Assembly: GCF_001544275.1 (NCBI RefSeq)
Contig: NZ_BCQE01000007.1
Span: 93,980 to 157,979, forward strand
DNA from: Enterococcus gallinarum NBRC 100675
GTDB lineage: Bacteria; Bacillota; Bacilli; Lactobacillales; Enterococcaceae
Reading direction: 5' to 3'
DNA: 64,000 nt
Below, piece by piece: positions 33,493 to 42,311 of this stretch. Made by a program: the position numbers and the translations under genes. The notes under the pieces are model-generated. The model was not told the DNA's origin. It ran no database searches and saw nothing but the letters and a program-made list of their open reading frames with translations. How positions within the stretch are numbered: position 1 is the first letter of the stretch; each line of letters opens with the position of its first letter.

Positions 33493-35478
33493 CTAGCTTG
33501 TTACTAACAATGTTAGTTCATGCAGCGCCCGAGAGCAACTAGTATAAAGCAGATTGCTCTTTTTTGTTAGCTGATGTGCGTGGATATCCGGCAAGATCGC
33601 TTGGTCAAATTCTAATCCTTTCGCGAATTGAGGTGTGGTAAGGATCACTCCTTCTGCCATTGCTTTTGCCTCTTTTGTCAGGCAAGTCAAGGGGACCTCA
33701 ACAAGCTGCTGTTTGATCGCAGTCATTGCGGCTTCTGTCTGACAGATAATGCCACAGGTTCGATACGATGATTGTTGAAAAGAAGCAATTTGCTGCCGAA
33801 GTTCCGTCCATTTGTCTTGCTCTTTCGTTAGGTGGATCTCTGCCACTGCTTTGCCGTGACGTTTCACCGGCTGGAGATCCTGATTGGTGGTAAAGCGTTT
33901 GGCATAGGTCATGATTTCATAGCTGGATCGGTAGCTCCTATTGAAGGTGATCACGCGGCTGTCGGGAATGATTGTTTGTATTTGGGTCAAAAAATCAGGA
34001 TCCTCACTGAGTAGATTTTGGCTAACATCTCCGCAGATTGTTTTTTGACAGGGAAACAATTGAACCAGTAAATAAAATTGGAGAAGAGAATAATCTTGCA
34101 TTTCATCAATGACGAGATGCTTGATTTGGTGATTTATCGGCAATCCTTCGATCTTCCATTTAAAAAAGAGATAAGGAAAGGCATCGGAATAGGCAAGCGT
34201 ATTTTCTTCTCTGATCAACACTTCTTTTTGCGTGGCTAGGAATTTTTCATATTCCCTCAATGGCTGGGTGATTCCAGTTCGCTTCTTTAATTCATGGGCA
34301 ATCTTTGCCGCAGATTTATTTTGATCGCCTGGCAACTCTTGGACCAAGCGTTGTGCCAATTCCTTTATTTGTTGCCAAAGGGCTGCGGTTGGAAGGTTGA
34401 TAAACACTGCTTTGATTTGCTGTTTCGTAAGACAGATGCCTGGCTCGATCACTATGTCTTCACGGGACAGCTTCTCTGGGAACATTTCAAGGTACTCAGT
34501 CATGGCCCAAAAGAAGTTTGCGGATCGTTTGTGGAGATAGGACTGGGCTTTTTTCGATTGAGGATTGCTGAGGATTTCTGTGATTTCCCCTTGACGATCA
34601 CCAATCACCAGTGATTCACCCATCAATGGCTGCATCAATTGTGTGATATCTAATTGAAAGAGATCATCCTCGCCTAATTCAGGCAGCACAGTGGAAATGT
34701 AATCAGAGAAGACCTCATTGGGAGATAAAATCAACACCTCCGATGCGGCGAGTTCCGCTCTTTTTTGATAAAGCAGGTAGGCGATCCGATGCAATGCGAT
34801 GGAGGTTTTTCCAGAACCGGCAACCCCTTGAATCAGTAGATTTTTTGTTTTGGAATCTCTAATAGCTTCATTTTGTTCCTTTTGGATCGTGTGAATGATG
34901 GTTTTCATCTCTTTGGACGTGTGCTTACTCAGTTCATTGATCAAAAAGTTATCGTTCAAGGAGTCGTTGCTGTCTACCAAGAAACGGATTGTGCCATTCT
35001 TGATGTCAAATTGTCGCTTCAATTGCAAGCTGCCAGTAAATTTCTTTCCCATCGACTCATAATAGGCGCTTCCTAAAGGAAAATCATAATACAAAGAAGA
35101 GATCGGCGCGCGCCAATCATAGACCAGTTGCTGTCCGTAGTTGTCGACAAACCCATATCTGCCAATATAAAATTTCTCGGCTTCCTCTTCCCCATCGAAT
35201 TGAAAGTCGATCCGAGAAAAATAAGGTGTTTCTTGCAGATACGACAATTTTGCGATGCGATTGGTCTCAAAGGTATTCCGCTTATCGATAAACGATAAGT
35301 TCTGCTGATGGTTATAGACTTCGTATTTGTCTAATTCGTTTTTGTAAGCCACCGTATATTTTTTGATTTCTTTGTAGGCTTGTTCATTGGTATCCATGGT
35401 TGTTTCAAGTTCTTGGATTTGCGCGGTGATCTTTTTAGTTACATTTGCTAAATAGCTGTTTTCATTGGTCATCGTCAT
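33493..35478 (-). CDS. HelD-like superfamily 1 helicase / RNA-polymerase recycling ATPase
   Basis: A 661-residue UvrD/Rep-type ATPase: a long N-terminal coiled coil (about 1-75), Walker A GVAGSGKTS (about 218), HLVIDEMQDYS (motif II), and SYRSSYEIM and KGLEFDQAI late motifs. The coiled coil preceding the split ATPase is the HelD arrangement; HelD displaces stalled RNA polymerase from DNA and relatives confer rifamycin tolerance. It is about 100 residues shorter than B. subtilis HelD. The start follows AGGTGG. It is the first gene of a helD-merR-M23 unit. Confidence 0.85.
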   Translation of the reverse strand: MTMTNENSYLANVTKKITAQIQELETTMDTNEQAYKEIKKYTVAYKNELDKYEVYNHQQNLSFIDKRNTFETNRIAKLSYLQETPYFSRIDFQFDGEEEAEKFYIGRYGFVDNYGQQLVYDWRAPISSLYYDFPLGSAYYESMGKKFTGSLQLKRQFDIKNGTIRFLVDSNDSLNDNFLINELSKHTSKEMKTIIHTIQKEQNEAIRDSKTKNLLIQGVAGSGKTSIALHRIAYLLYQKRAELAASEVLILSPNEVFSDYISTVLPELGEDDLFQLDITQLMQPLMGESLVIGDRQGEITEILSNPQSKKAQSYLHKRSANFFWAMTEYLEMFPEKLSREDIVIEPGICLTKQQIKAVFINLPTAALWQQIKELAQRLVQELPGDQNKSAAKIAHELKKRTGITQPLREYEKFLATQKEVLIREENTLAYSDAFPYLFFKWKIEGLPINHQIKHLVIDEMQDYSLLQFYLLVQLFPCQKTICGDVSQNLLSEDPDFLTQIQTIIPDSRVITFNRSYRSSYEIMTYAKRFTTNQDLQPVKRHGKAVAEIHLTKEQDKWTELRQQIASFQQSSYRTCGIICQTEAAMTAIKQQLVEVPLTCLTKEAKAMAEGVILTTPQFAKGLEFDQAILPDIHAHQLTKKSNLLYTSCSRALHELTLLVTS

Positions 35479-35515
35479 CTCTCAAACCACCTTTCTTTCA
35501 GGAGTTTAGCAAGAA

Positions 35516-35536
35516 ACTATACATTGGTGGTATAGT
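35516..35536 (-). promoter_or_regulatory. MerR-type operator in the helD promoter
   Basis: ACTATAC-N7-GTATAGT, a perfect 7-bp dyad, overlaps a -10 box (TATAGT on the minus strand). MerR-family dyads lie in the spacer of their promoters. The -35 is poor, as expected for a promoter needing activator distortion. The most likely ligand protein is the double-HTH MerR encoded two genes on. Confidence 0.55.
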
Positions 35537-35550
35537 GTAGGGTTTGGTAT

Positions 35551-35595
35551 AGAAAAGAAAAAGGATGCAGCGATCAAAATCTGCATCCTTTTTCT
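35551..35595 (-). terminator. Terminator of the ABC-2 exporter operon
   Basis: A 15-bp perfect stem (AGAAAAAGGATGCAG / CTGCATCCTTTTTCT, 35556-35595), followed on the minus strand by TTTTCTATA. Confidence 0.88.
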
Positions 35596-35621
35596 GCTTG
35601 GTTCACTTGTTTGAACTGCTT

Positions 35622-36338
35622 TTACTCCCAACGGAAATATCTGACCGCAACAAATAGACCGATCAATGTAATGACCACTAAAAGTGTTATCGTGAAAAAG
35701 ATTCCTGTTTCTTCATGGAATGTGACTGCCTTCAGCAATTTGATTCCTTGGGTCAGTGGCATGACATCGGCAACCTTCTGTAAGCCGGTTGGCAAGATTT
35801 CATATGGAACGGTTGCTCCTGAAAGAAAAAACATCGGAAAGAAAATCGCTGAATTGATCGCACCGGTGGCTTTTTCGCTAGGAGACAAGCTGGCCACAAT
35901 CAACCCGATGGCATGGATCGAAACCATCACCAACAAATAGGCAGAAATAAATTGCCCCCAATGGCCGACATAGGAAAATTGGAAACACGTGATCAAAACA
36001 CCTAATATCAACAGCATGGAAACAATACTGATCGTAAAACAAAACAGCAGATGGGCGAAAAGTAATTGCGCCGGACTGATCGGTGTTACTTGGTATCGCT
36101 TTAAGATCTTGCGTTCCCGATAAGAAGACAATGCTAGCGGAAGCCCCATCACACCAGCTGAACAAATCCCGACTGTTGAGACAGCGACAAAGTTCGTATT
36201 CAAGGAGTGATTGTCCGGATCCATAAATGCCATCAGACAAATGATCCCGACTGGAACAAAAATCCCAAAGATCACTGAAGACATCTCTCTCATGGAAAGT
36301 TTTGCTTCTGATTGATACAACAACCAAAATGTTTTCAT
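35622..36338 (-). CDS. ABC-2 type exporter permease
   Basis: A 238-residue membrane protein with six hydrophobic segments and the ABC-2 signature region (PMFFLSGATVPYEILP...VADVMPLTQGIKLL). It pairs with the ATPase encoded 2 bp upstream. Such pairs export drugs, polysaccharide or peptides; nothing here fixes the substrate. Confidence 0.88.
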   Translation of the reverse strand: MKTFWLLYQSEAKLSMREMSSVIFGIFVPVGIICLMAFMDPDNHSLNTNFVAVSTVGICSAGVMGLPLALSSYRERKILKRYQVTPISPAQLLFAHLLFCFTISIVSMLLILGVLITCFQFSYVGHWGQFISAYLLVMVSIHAIGLIVASLSPSEKATGAINSAIFFPMFFLSGATVPYEILPTGLQKVADVMPLTQGIKLLKAVTFHEETGIFFTITLLVVITLIGLFVAVRYFRWE

Positions 36339-36340
36339 TC

Positions 36341-37063
36341 CTACACTTCCTCCCCAACAAGCGTCAAGAAAGCCTCTTCGAGATTCCTCTTATTCACTTT
36401 TGCTAGAATATCAGCTACCGTCCCGCTGGCAACTTCTTTGCCTTTGTTTAACACTAGAATCCGATCACACAGCGTTTCCACTTCATCCATGTAATGAGAG
36501 GTCAAAAAAATGGTAACCCCCTTGTCTTTCAAAGCGAACAAGTATCGCCAAACCTCGCGCCGGGCCTGTGGATCCAGTCCGGTTGTCAATTCATCCAAAA
36601 AAATGATTTGCGGATTCCCCATGATAGCCAAAAGGATACATAGCTTCTGTTTCTCACCCCCCGATAATGTTCCGAGAAATGAATTCAATTTAGAGGCAAG
36701 GCCAAATTCATGAAGCGCCTGCATCCAGTTTAGCGGGTTTTCGTACAACGAATGGGTGATCTCGCAAATCTCTCTTACCTTCAATTGATTTTGAAAAGCA
36801 GATTCTTGGAATTGGACTCCCACATACTGAAACAGTCGTTTCCGTTCAGCCTTAGGATCTCTTCCCAAAAGTGAGATCCTTGCTGAATCACATTTTTGCG
36901 TGCCCAAAATACAATCGATCGTCGTGGATTTTCCTGCCCCGTTATGTCCTAACAAACCAAAGATGGTGCCCTTTTCGACTGTGAAACTAAGATCATCAAT
37001 CACTCGTTTCTCCCCAAATGTTTTGCTCAATCCATGAACCTGTATCGCTGCTTGTTTGCTCAT
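36341..37063 (-). CDS. ABC-2 type exporter ATPase
   Basis: A 240-residue ATPase: Walker A GHNGAGKST, signature LSGGEKQKL, Walker B IIFLDELTTGLD, and an H-loop (LTSHYMDE). It resembles DrrA-type drug-export ATPases. GGAGGGA lies before the ATG, and the stop is followed within two bases by the permease ATG. Confidence 0.9.
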   Translation of the reverse strand: MSKQAAIQVHGLSKTFGEKRVIDDLSFTVEKGTIFGLLGHNGAGKSTTIDCILGTQKCDSARISLLGRDPKAERKRLFQYVGVQFQESAFQNQLKVREICEITHSLYENPLNWMQALHEFGLASKLNSFLGTLSGGEKQKLCILLAIMGNPQIIFLDELTTGLDPQARREVWRYLFALKDKGVTIFLTSHYMDEVETLCDRILVLNKGKEVASGTVADILAKVNKRNLEEAFLTLVGEEV

Positions 37064-37255
37064 ACATTCCCTCCCATCTGATCTGGACTCAGTTTAGCCG
37101 AAAATCAAACAATGATGGGATAGTGGAGGGAATAGAATTTCTTTCTAAACAAGTTTGCAAATTCCTAAACATGTTCAGAACAAAGGGAAAACACTTACAT
37201 TTCAAAAGAGATTCTTTATACTAGGTTTTGAAGAAACAGTGGCCACATCGTTCTT

Positions 37256-37948
37256 CTATTCAAAAATAGCCTTCAGTGCTGCACTTAGCAAAAGCTCAAA
37301 TTGGTTCAGTGTTGTGCCAAAGAAAAGATTCGGTTGGTAATCGGAGATTCTTTGGGGAGTATATGTTTCTGTGCTAATGGTCAGTGTGGCTAAGCTGCCG
37401 ATTTTTGAATTTTTTTGACCAACAAAAGCAATTACATCGATATGGTGGTCGTTAGCCATTTTCGCTAGCTCAGCTAACCGAACTGTATCCCCAGAATTAG
37501 AAATAATAACGAGCAGAATGTCTTGCTGCACTTGCTGTCTAAGAAATTCCAGATGGCTATTGGCAGTCGCACGGAAGCCGTATAAATTGAGAGATTCCGA
37601 AAAATAATTGGCGAGATTCTGAGAGAAACCGGAGCCAAGAATCATGATGCGCTTGTCGCGATACTCAGAGAGTAAATCGATAAATGCCGCCTTTTCCTCA
37701 TCGGAGAAAGTGCTTGGCATCGCAATATCCGATTGGCTGTTACCTAGTGCAAAAACCAACTCGCTATAACCGGAATAGCCAATTTTCTTGGCCATATTGA
37801 TGATTGTTGCTGTAGAGACATAGGATGCTTTAGCCACATCGCGAATCCCGATAGTTTTTAATGACTGCCGATTTTTTTTCATAAACCGCAAGACTTCTGC
37901 TTCTGAATCATTCAGTTGGTATTTATCTATAAGCATTTCAACATCCAT
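37256..37948 (-). CDS. RpiR-family regulator (HTH + SIS)
   Basis: A 230-residue protein with an N-terminal HTH_6 domain (GIRDVAKASYVSTATIINMAKKIGYSGYSEL) and a C-terminal SIS domain (ILGSGFSQNLANYFSESL, VIISNSGDTVRLAEL) that binds a sugar phosphate. It is divergent, 40 bp from the RarA-like/PTS genes, so it very likely controls them. The start at 37948 follows GAGGTGG; a longer frame to 37972 has no site. Confidence 0.9.
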   Translation of the reverse strand: MDVEMLIDKYQLNDSEAEVLRFMKKNRQSLKTIGIRDVAKASYVSTATIINMAKKIGYSGYSELVFALGNSQSDIAMPSTFSDEEKAAFIDLLSEYRDKRIMILGSGFSQNLANYFSESLNLYGFRATANSHLEFLRQQVQQDILLVIISNSGDTVRLAELAKMANDHHIDVIAFVGQKNSKIGSLATLTISTETYTPQRISDYQPNLFFGTTLNQFELLLSAALKAIFE

Positions 37949-37988
37949 AAGATCCACCTCAAATTTTATCAATTAGGAGTATTATATC

Positions 37989-38606
37989 ATGACAGAAACG
38001 AAATTTATTCAAGATCCCTGGGCAAAAATGACGACCCGCAACGGTTTACGCGGAGATGAAGTTATCTCGGCATTGCAAAAATCGATCCGTCGAGGCAAAG
38101 AAAAAGAGGCATGTGAATTTGCCTATGAAATGTATATCACCTCGCCGCAATTTGAAGAAAAACTCTGGAGAAGATTACTAGCGATCAGTGTTGAAGATGT
38201 AGGTATGGGAAATCCAATGGCTGCCATTATGATCAATAACTTAAACACGATGCGCAAGGAATTCCAATACAACGAATCCGATCGGGCAATGTATTTCTTC
38301 CATGCGATTCGTTACTTATGTCAGTCGGAAAAAGACCGCTCATCAGACTTACTCAAGAATATTGTGATCAAGAGTTTCGCGATGGGCTATGTTCCAGAAA
38401 TTCCTGATATTGCCTTGGATAAACATACTGTCCGCGGGCAGGAAATGGGTCGTGGTTCCGAACACTTCTTACATGAAGCCAGCAAAGTAATCCCACAAGC
38501 AAAAGTCACTAATGACTACAAAGAACAATACGAAAAAATCATCGAGAACTATGATCCAGATCACGTTGTGCCAAGCGCGTTTTCATTCAATCCTTGGCAA
38601 GTATAG
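37989..38606 (+). CDS. Stand-alone protein like the RarA/MgsA C-terminal domain
   Basis: A 205-residue protein resembling the C-terminal tetramerisation half of the RarA/MgsA AAA+ ATPase: DEVISALQKSIRRGKEKEA, then WRRLLAISVEDVGMGNPMA, the RarA 'L..SEDIG..dP.A' motif. No Walker motifs are present. It precedes a cellobiose/lactose-type PTS IIC by 11 bp, behind an RpiR regulator. The role is unknown; a link to DNA repair is not implied by the context. Confidence 0.7.
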   Translation: MTETKFIQDPWAKMTTRNGLRGDEVISALQKSIRRGKEKEACEFAYEMYITSPQFEEKLWRRLLAISVEDVGMGNPMAAIMINNLNTMRKEFQYNESDRAMYFFHAIRYLCQSEKDRSSDLLKNIVIKSFAMGYVPEIPDIALDKHTVRGQEMGRGSEHFLHEASKVIPQAKVTNDYKEQYEKIIENYDPDHVVPSAFSFNPWQV

Positions 38607-38617
38607 GAGGAAGTTAC

Positions 38618-39919
38618 ATGGAAAACTCTGCATTTATCATGAAGCTGAATGACGTCCTAAGCCCCATCGCAGCAAAAATCGGCAATCAGCGCCACTTAAA
38701 AGCTATATCCAGCGGTATGATGTTTGGACTGCCCTTTATTGTTATCGGATCTTTTTTTCTAATCTTTGCCAACCCTCCCATCAACATGGATCAGTACCAT
38801 CCTGAAACAGCCAATATCTTTATGACATTTATGGCTGGCTGGAAAGATTTCGCTGTAGCAAATTATGATCTCATCACCGCGCCTTATCAATTGACGATGG
38901 GCATCATTGGTTTCATCAGCGTCTTTGGGATTGCCTTTTCTCTTGCAAATGAATACAAAATCAACCCTTCCATGAATGGTATGGTTGCATCCGTCATTTT
39001 TCTAATGGTTTGTACACCAGTGAAAGAAGGCACGATCAGCCTCAATTTTCTAGGAACAAACGGACTCTTCGTCGCAATCATCATCGGCTTGTTAGTGGTA
39101 GAAATCAATCGTTTGTTTGAAGTGAAACAGATCAAATTGAAACTGCCAGATACCGTTCCACCCATGGTGGCAACCTTCATCAATATGCTCGTTCCGCTGT
39201 TGACAAATATCATCATCTTCTATGGGATCAATTTGATCTTCTTGGCAGCAACAAACAAAATCTTTCCTGAAGCAGTGATGGAAGTTCTGACTCCTGCAAC
39301 GAACATCGCTGGCAGTCTCGGCGGTTTCTTGTTGATCGTGACTTTGGGCAATATCTTATGGCTGTTTGGCATCAACGGTTCTTCAATCATCTTTCCCATC
39401 GTCTTTACACTGGGAATGGCTCAAACTGGCTTGAATGCCGAGCAAATGGCAAATGGCGAAACCATGACACACTTAATGAACTTACAAATGTTTCGGATTT
39501 CAGTCCTTGGCGGAGCTGGTGGTACTTTGGGATTGGTTTTATTGATGATGCGAAGCAAAGTTCCCGAATATCGCACGATCGGAAAATTGTCCTTGATTCC
39601 TGGAATATGCTCCATCAACGAACCAGTGATCTTTGGCTTGCCAATCGTTTTTAATCCCATTCTAGCAATCCCATTTTTGGTCACTCCGATCATTTCGTTA
39701 TTGCTGACCTACTTTGCTCAGAGTCTTGGATGGATCGGTATTGGCTTTATCGTTGATCCTTCCTTCACACCGTTTTTTGCACAAGCTTATCTTTCAAGTA
39801 TGGACTGGCGCAACATTCTCTTTTGCCTACTGTTGATCGTCATCAGTATCTTCATTTACTATCCATTCTTTAAAGTAATGGAGAACAATAAGACAAAATT
39901 AGTCGATCAAAATCTATAA
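38618..39919 (+). CDS. PTS lactose/cellobiose-family IIC permease
   Basis: A 433-residue IIC protein with about ten hydrophobic segments and family motifs (FGLPFIVIGSFFLI, GICSINEPVIFGLPIVFNP; the NEP motif contacts sugar). No IIA or IIB gene is adjacent, so it must use components encoded elsewhere. TATAGGAGG lies seven bases before the ATG at 38618; the frame's earlier start overlaps the preceding gene. Confidence 0.93.
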   Translation: MENSAFIMKLNDVLSPIAAKIGNQRHLKAISSGMMFGLPFIVIGSFFLIFANPPINMDQYHPETANIFMTFMAGWKDFAVANYDLITAPYQLTMGIIGFISVFGIAFSLANEYKINPSMNGMVASVIFLMVCTPVKEGTISLNFLGTNGLFVAIIIGLLVVEINRLFEVKQIKLKLPDTVPPMVATFINMLVPLLTNIIIFYGINLIFLAATNKIFPEAVMEVLTPATNIAGSLGGFLLIVTLGNILWLFGINGSSIIFPIVFTLGMAQTGLNAEQMANGETMTHLMNLQMFRISVLGGAGGTLGLVLLMMRSKVPEYRTIGKLSLIPGICSINEPVIFGLPIVFNPILAIPFLVTPIISLLLTYFAQSLGWIGIGFIVDPSFTPFFAQAYLSSMDWRNILFCLLLIVISIFIYYPFFKVMENNKTKLVDQNL

Positions 39920-39971
39920 CCATTCTTCGTAACAAAAACTAGAACAGCTAAATGATTTTGCTTTATACTAA

Positions 39972-40037
39972 AAAAAAGACAAATCCTTTCCCACTCGAGT
40001 CAACTCAATTCGAATCAGAAAAGGATTTGTCTTTTTT
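39972..40037. terminator. Bidirectional terminator between PTS IIC and VOC genes
   Basis: Perfect 18-bp arms (39972-39989 and 40020-40037) ending in A-run and T-run on either side. It serves the plus-strand PTS gene and the minus-strand VOC gene, which converge here. Confidence 0.88.
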
Positions 40038-40082
40038 GGTTAAAACTCCTTCATTTAAAAGACCTGAAAAGTCAGCACAGGT

Positions 40083-40508
40083 TTAGGCATAATGAAAGAT
40101 TTCAAAGCGGAGGCCTTCTGGCGTCTCAAAGAATAGTGCATAATAATTAGGCGCGATCCGTTCTTTGTATTCCATTGGTTTCCCATGAAGAATCTTTACT
40201 CCTAGTGCTTTAATTTTTGGATAGATCGCGTCTACGGCTTCCCTGCTTTCTGCTTTAAAAGCAATGTGTTGGAGGGAACCAGGCTTTCTAGAATCAATTG
40301 TCTCATTGATCCATTCTTGCTTTGGCGAACAGATTCCAAAATCAAAGGTATCACTCAAATACTCCACTACTTCCATGTCGGCATGTTCGAGATAGCCTGA
40401 GTATTTCTTTTGAATATCAAAACCTAGCAAATGGAACAATTGATCATAAAAAGGTTCCGTTTTTTTTACATCGTTGACAGTAATTTGAATGTGGTGGATT
40501 TGATACAT
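40083..40508 (-). CDS. VOC (glyoxalase/bleomycin-resistance) family protein
   Basis: A 141-residue two-module VOC protein. Candidate metal ligands are H5/H6 (YQIHHIQITV), H in SLQHIAFKAES and E in RFEIFHYA. The superfamily covers glyoxalases, dioxygenases and drug-binding proteins; the activity cannot be assigned. GGAG lies nine bases before the start. It lies 33 bp downstream of rsgA in the same direction. Confidence 0.85.
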   Translation of the reverse strand: MYQIHHIQITVNDVKKTEPFYDQLFHLLGFDIQKKYSGYLEHADMEVVEYLSDTFDFGICSPKQEWINETIDSRKPGSLQHIAFKAESREAVDAIYPKIKALGVKILHGKPMEYKERIAPNYYALFFETPEGLRFEIFHYA

Positions 40509-40541
40509 CAGTGGCTCTCCTTTCGTTATAAACCAAAACAG

Positions 40542-41885
40542 TTAACATTTCTCGATAGCAAAGGGTGGGTACTGAATCGCTTTTGTTGCCAAGTGAATGA
40601 GTTTTTCTTGATTGTCGTCAGCCGCAATTCGATTCGTCTTTAAGGTACCACAATTTCGGCAACGGTGAATGATTGCCCATTCGCCATCCTCTTTGGACCA
40701 AATACTGATAGGATCCATCTTCCCTCGGCACAAAGAAGCTCGGTCTCCAGGAAGAGTATCCGCATGGAGACTCGTTAAACAGTGGGGACAGTGGTTGCGA
40801 TGCTGACTACCTGCATTTTCAGGATTTACAGGTCGACCGCATTCTTCACAGATAAAACTGTCAAAACAAGCCGTCTGTCGGTAATCGTTTTTTAGCTGAC
40901 GCACCATCTTACTGATACCTTTTTCCCTGTTTGTCTTTTCTTTCAAATAGGCTGTTTTATCGTCCGTATATTTTGCTTCTGCGTGTAGTTTAAGATAACT
41001 TTCCCATCTGTCTAAAGACAATTTCTCTGCTCGCAATGCTTCTTTGATGGCACATCCTGGCTCACTTTGATGGTGGCAATCCTTAAATTTACATTGCCCA
41101 AAATAACCTTCTACATCAGCAAAGCTCTGTTTCAATCCATCGGTAGCATCCCAAATCCCAACTTCTCTCATTCCCGGTGTATCAATGATTTTGGCACCAT
41201 TTCTTAACACTAGTAATTGTCTGTGACTCGTGGCGTGTCTGCCTCGACCATCTTTCTCACGAATAGCTTTCGTTCTCATCACGTTTTTGCCCATTAGATA
41301 ATTAACCAACGTTGATTTTCCAACGCCAGATGAACCGACTAAGACAACGGTTTTATTTGGTTGGAAATATGGATCAAGTTCAGCGATTCCAGATTCAGTA
41401 AATGTACTGATTGCATGGACATTGGTGCCAACGGCCAGCTGTTGGACGGCAGCAATCTTTGTTGCATTCTCTTCTCCAAGATCACGTTTAGTCAAAATGA
41501 TGATCGGAATCCCCCCAGACTGCCAGGCAAGCGTTAAGTAACGCTCTAAACGGCGAAGGTTAAAGTCTCGATTTAATGCTTGAACGATAAACACATAATC
41601 AAAATTTGCGGCAATGATCTGCGCCTTATTTTCTGCTTCATTGGCACGAGCAAGAGCAGCCCTTCGAGGCAATGTTCGCAGAATCAGACTATGATCTTGC
41701 CCCCGCCAATCGACCATGACATAATCGCCCGTTACCGGATAATTCTCTTGGGTTGTGGAATAGCTGCCACGTTTTATTTGTGCAAATCCTCTTCCTTGTT
41801 CACTCATTAGTTCAAAGATATCCTTATGAACAGCTGTGATTTGGGCCTTTGTTTCAACTAAATCAGTCTTTTTTCTTGTATTCAT
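40542..41885 (-). CDS. rsgA: Ribosome-assembly GTPase RsgA fused to an RNHCP zinc domain
   Basis: A 447-residue protein. Residues 1-90 form the OB domain. The circularly permuted GTPase follows: TKRD (G4), GSSGVGKST (G1, about 186), DTPGMREVG (G3). A zinc region GQCKFKDCHHQSEPGC comes next. After about residue 340 an extra domain of about 105 residues contains CEECGRPV, HRNHCPHCL, the PGDRASLC motif and CRNCGTLKTNRIAADDN, the RNHCP domain. RsgA normally ends near residue 300, so this is a fusion. RsgA matures the 30S subunit. The added domain carries several CxxC pairs and may bind RNA or ribosome (inference). Confidence 0.92.
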   Translation of the reverse strand: MNTRKKTDLVETKAQITAVHKDIFELMSEQGRGFAQIKRGSYSTTQENYPVTGDYVMVDWRGQDHSLILRTLPRRAALARANEAENKAQIIAANFDYVFIVQALNRDFNLRRLERYLTLAWQSGGIPIIILTKRDLGEENATKIAAVQQLAVGTNVHAISTFTESGIAELDPYFQPNKTVVLVGSSGVGKSTLVNYLMGKNVMRTKAIREKDGRGRHATSHRQLLVLRNGAKIIDTPGMREVGIWDATDGLKQSFADVEGYFGQCKFKDCHHQSEPGCAIKEALRAEKLSLDRWESYLKLHAEAKYTDDKTAYLKEKTNREKGISKMVRQLKNDYRQTACFDSFICEECGRPVNPENAGSQHRNHCPHCLTSLHADTLPGDRASLCRGKMDPISIWSKEDGEWAIIHRCRNCGTLKTNRIAADDNQEKLIHLATKAIQYPPFAIEKC

Positions 41886-42015
41886 TTGTTTTCTCTCCTA
41901 CTTCAGAAGGGGAATTATTCTTTAACTAGAAGGCCTTAAATTCCTTCAGTCATTGAAATCCCTCTTCGTAATAAAGAGATACCTGTCTAAAATAATCAGC
42001 CAGCTAAGGGTATTA

Positions 42016-42043
42016 AAAAAAGACGATAGTCATCCTATCGTCT
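42016..42043 (-). terminator. Rho-independent terminator upstream of rsgA
   Basis: AGACGATAG / CTATCGTCT (42021-42043) followed on the minus strand by TTTTTTTAATA. It probably ends the MucBP gene transcript, whose stop is 270 bp away. Confidence 0.8.
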
Positions 42044-42068
42044 GAGATTACAATAATCTTCTTTATCG

Positions 42069-42144
42069 ACAGATATCACTTCTACAAGCACAACAAATAA
42101 ACCACTGTTTATTTGTCTATTCAGCTTATTGATTAGATATCTGT
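42069..42144. repeat. Nested inverted repeats in the MucBP-rsgA intergenic region
   Basis: An outer dyad ACAGATATC/GATATCTGT (42069-42077 with 42136-42144) encloses a perfect inner hairpin CAAATAAAC-CACT-GTTTATTTG (42094-42115). A separate hairpin GCTAGCTTCAA...TTGAAAGCTAGC is at 42242-42273. No gene was found in the 420 bp between rsgA and the MucBP gene. Confidence 0.7.
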
Positions 42145-42311
42145 GACACTCACCAAGCATACTCCATTCATCATATTAGATGGCATAGTTATTTTCGGGT
42201 TCAGTATAACAAATCGCTTTCTCTGAGTCAATATCGCTTCTGCTAGCTTCAACGATTGTCATTGAAAGCTAGCAAAAGTTTCTATTGAACTTCAAACAAT
42301 GCGTGTATTCA

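Noticed and set aside
37018-37340. Short plus-strand frames between the ABC exporter and RpiR genes
   Set aside because: No start signals; they overlap the ends of supported genes.
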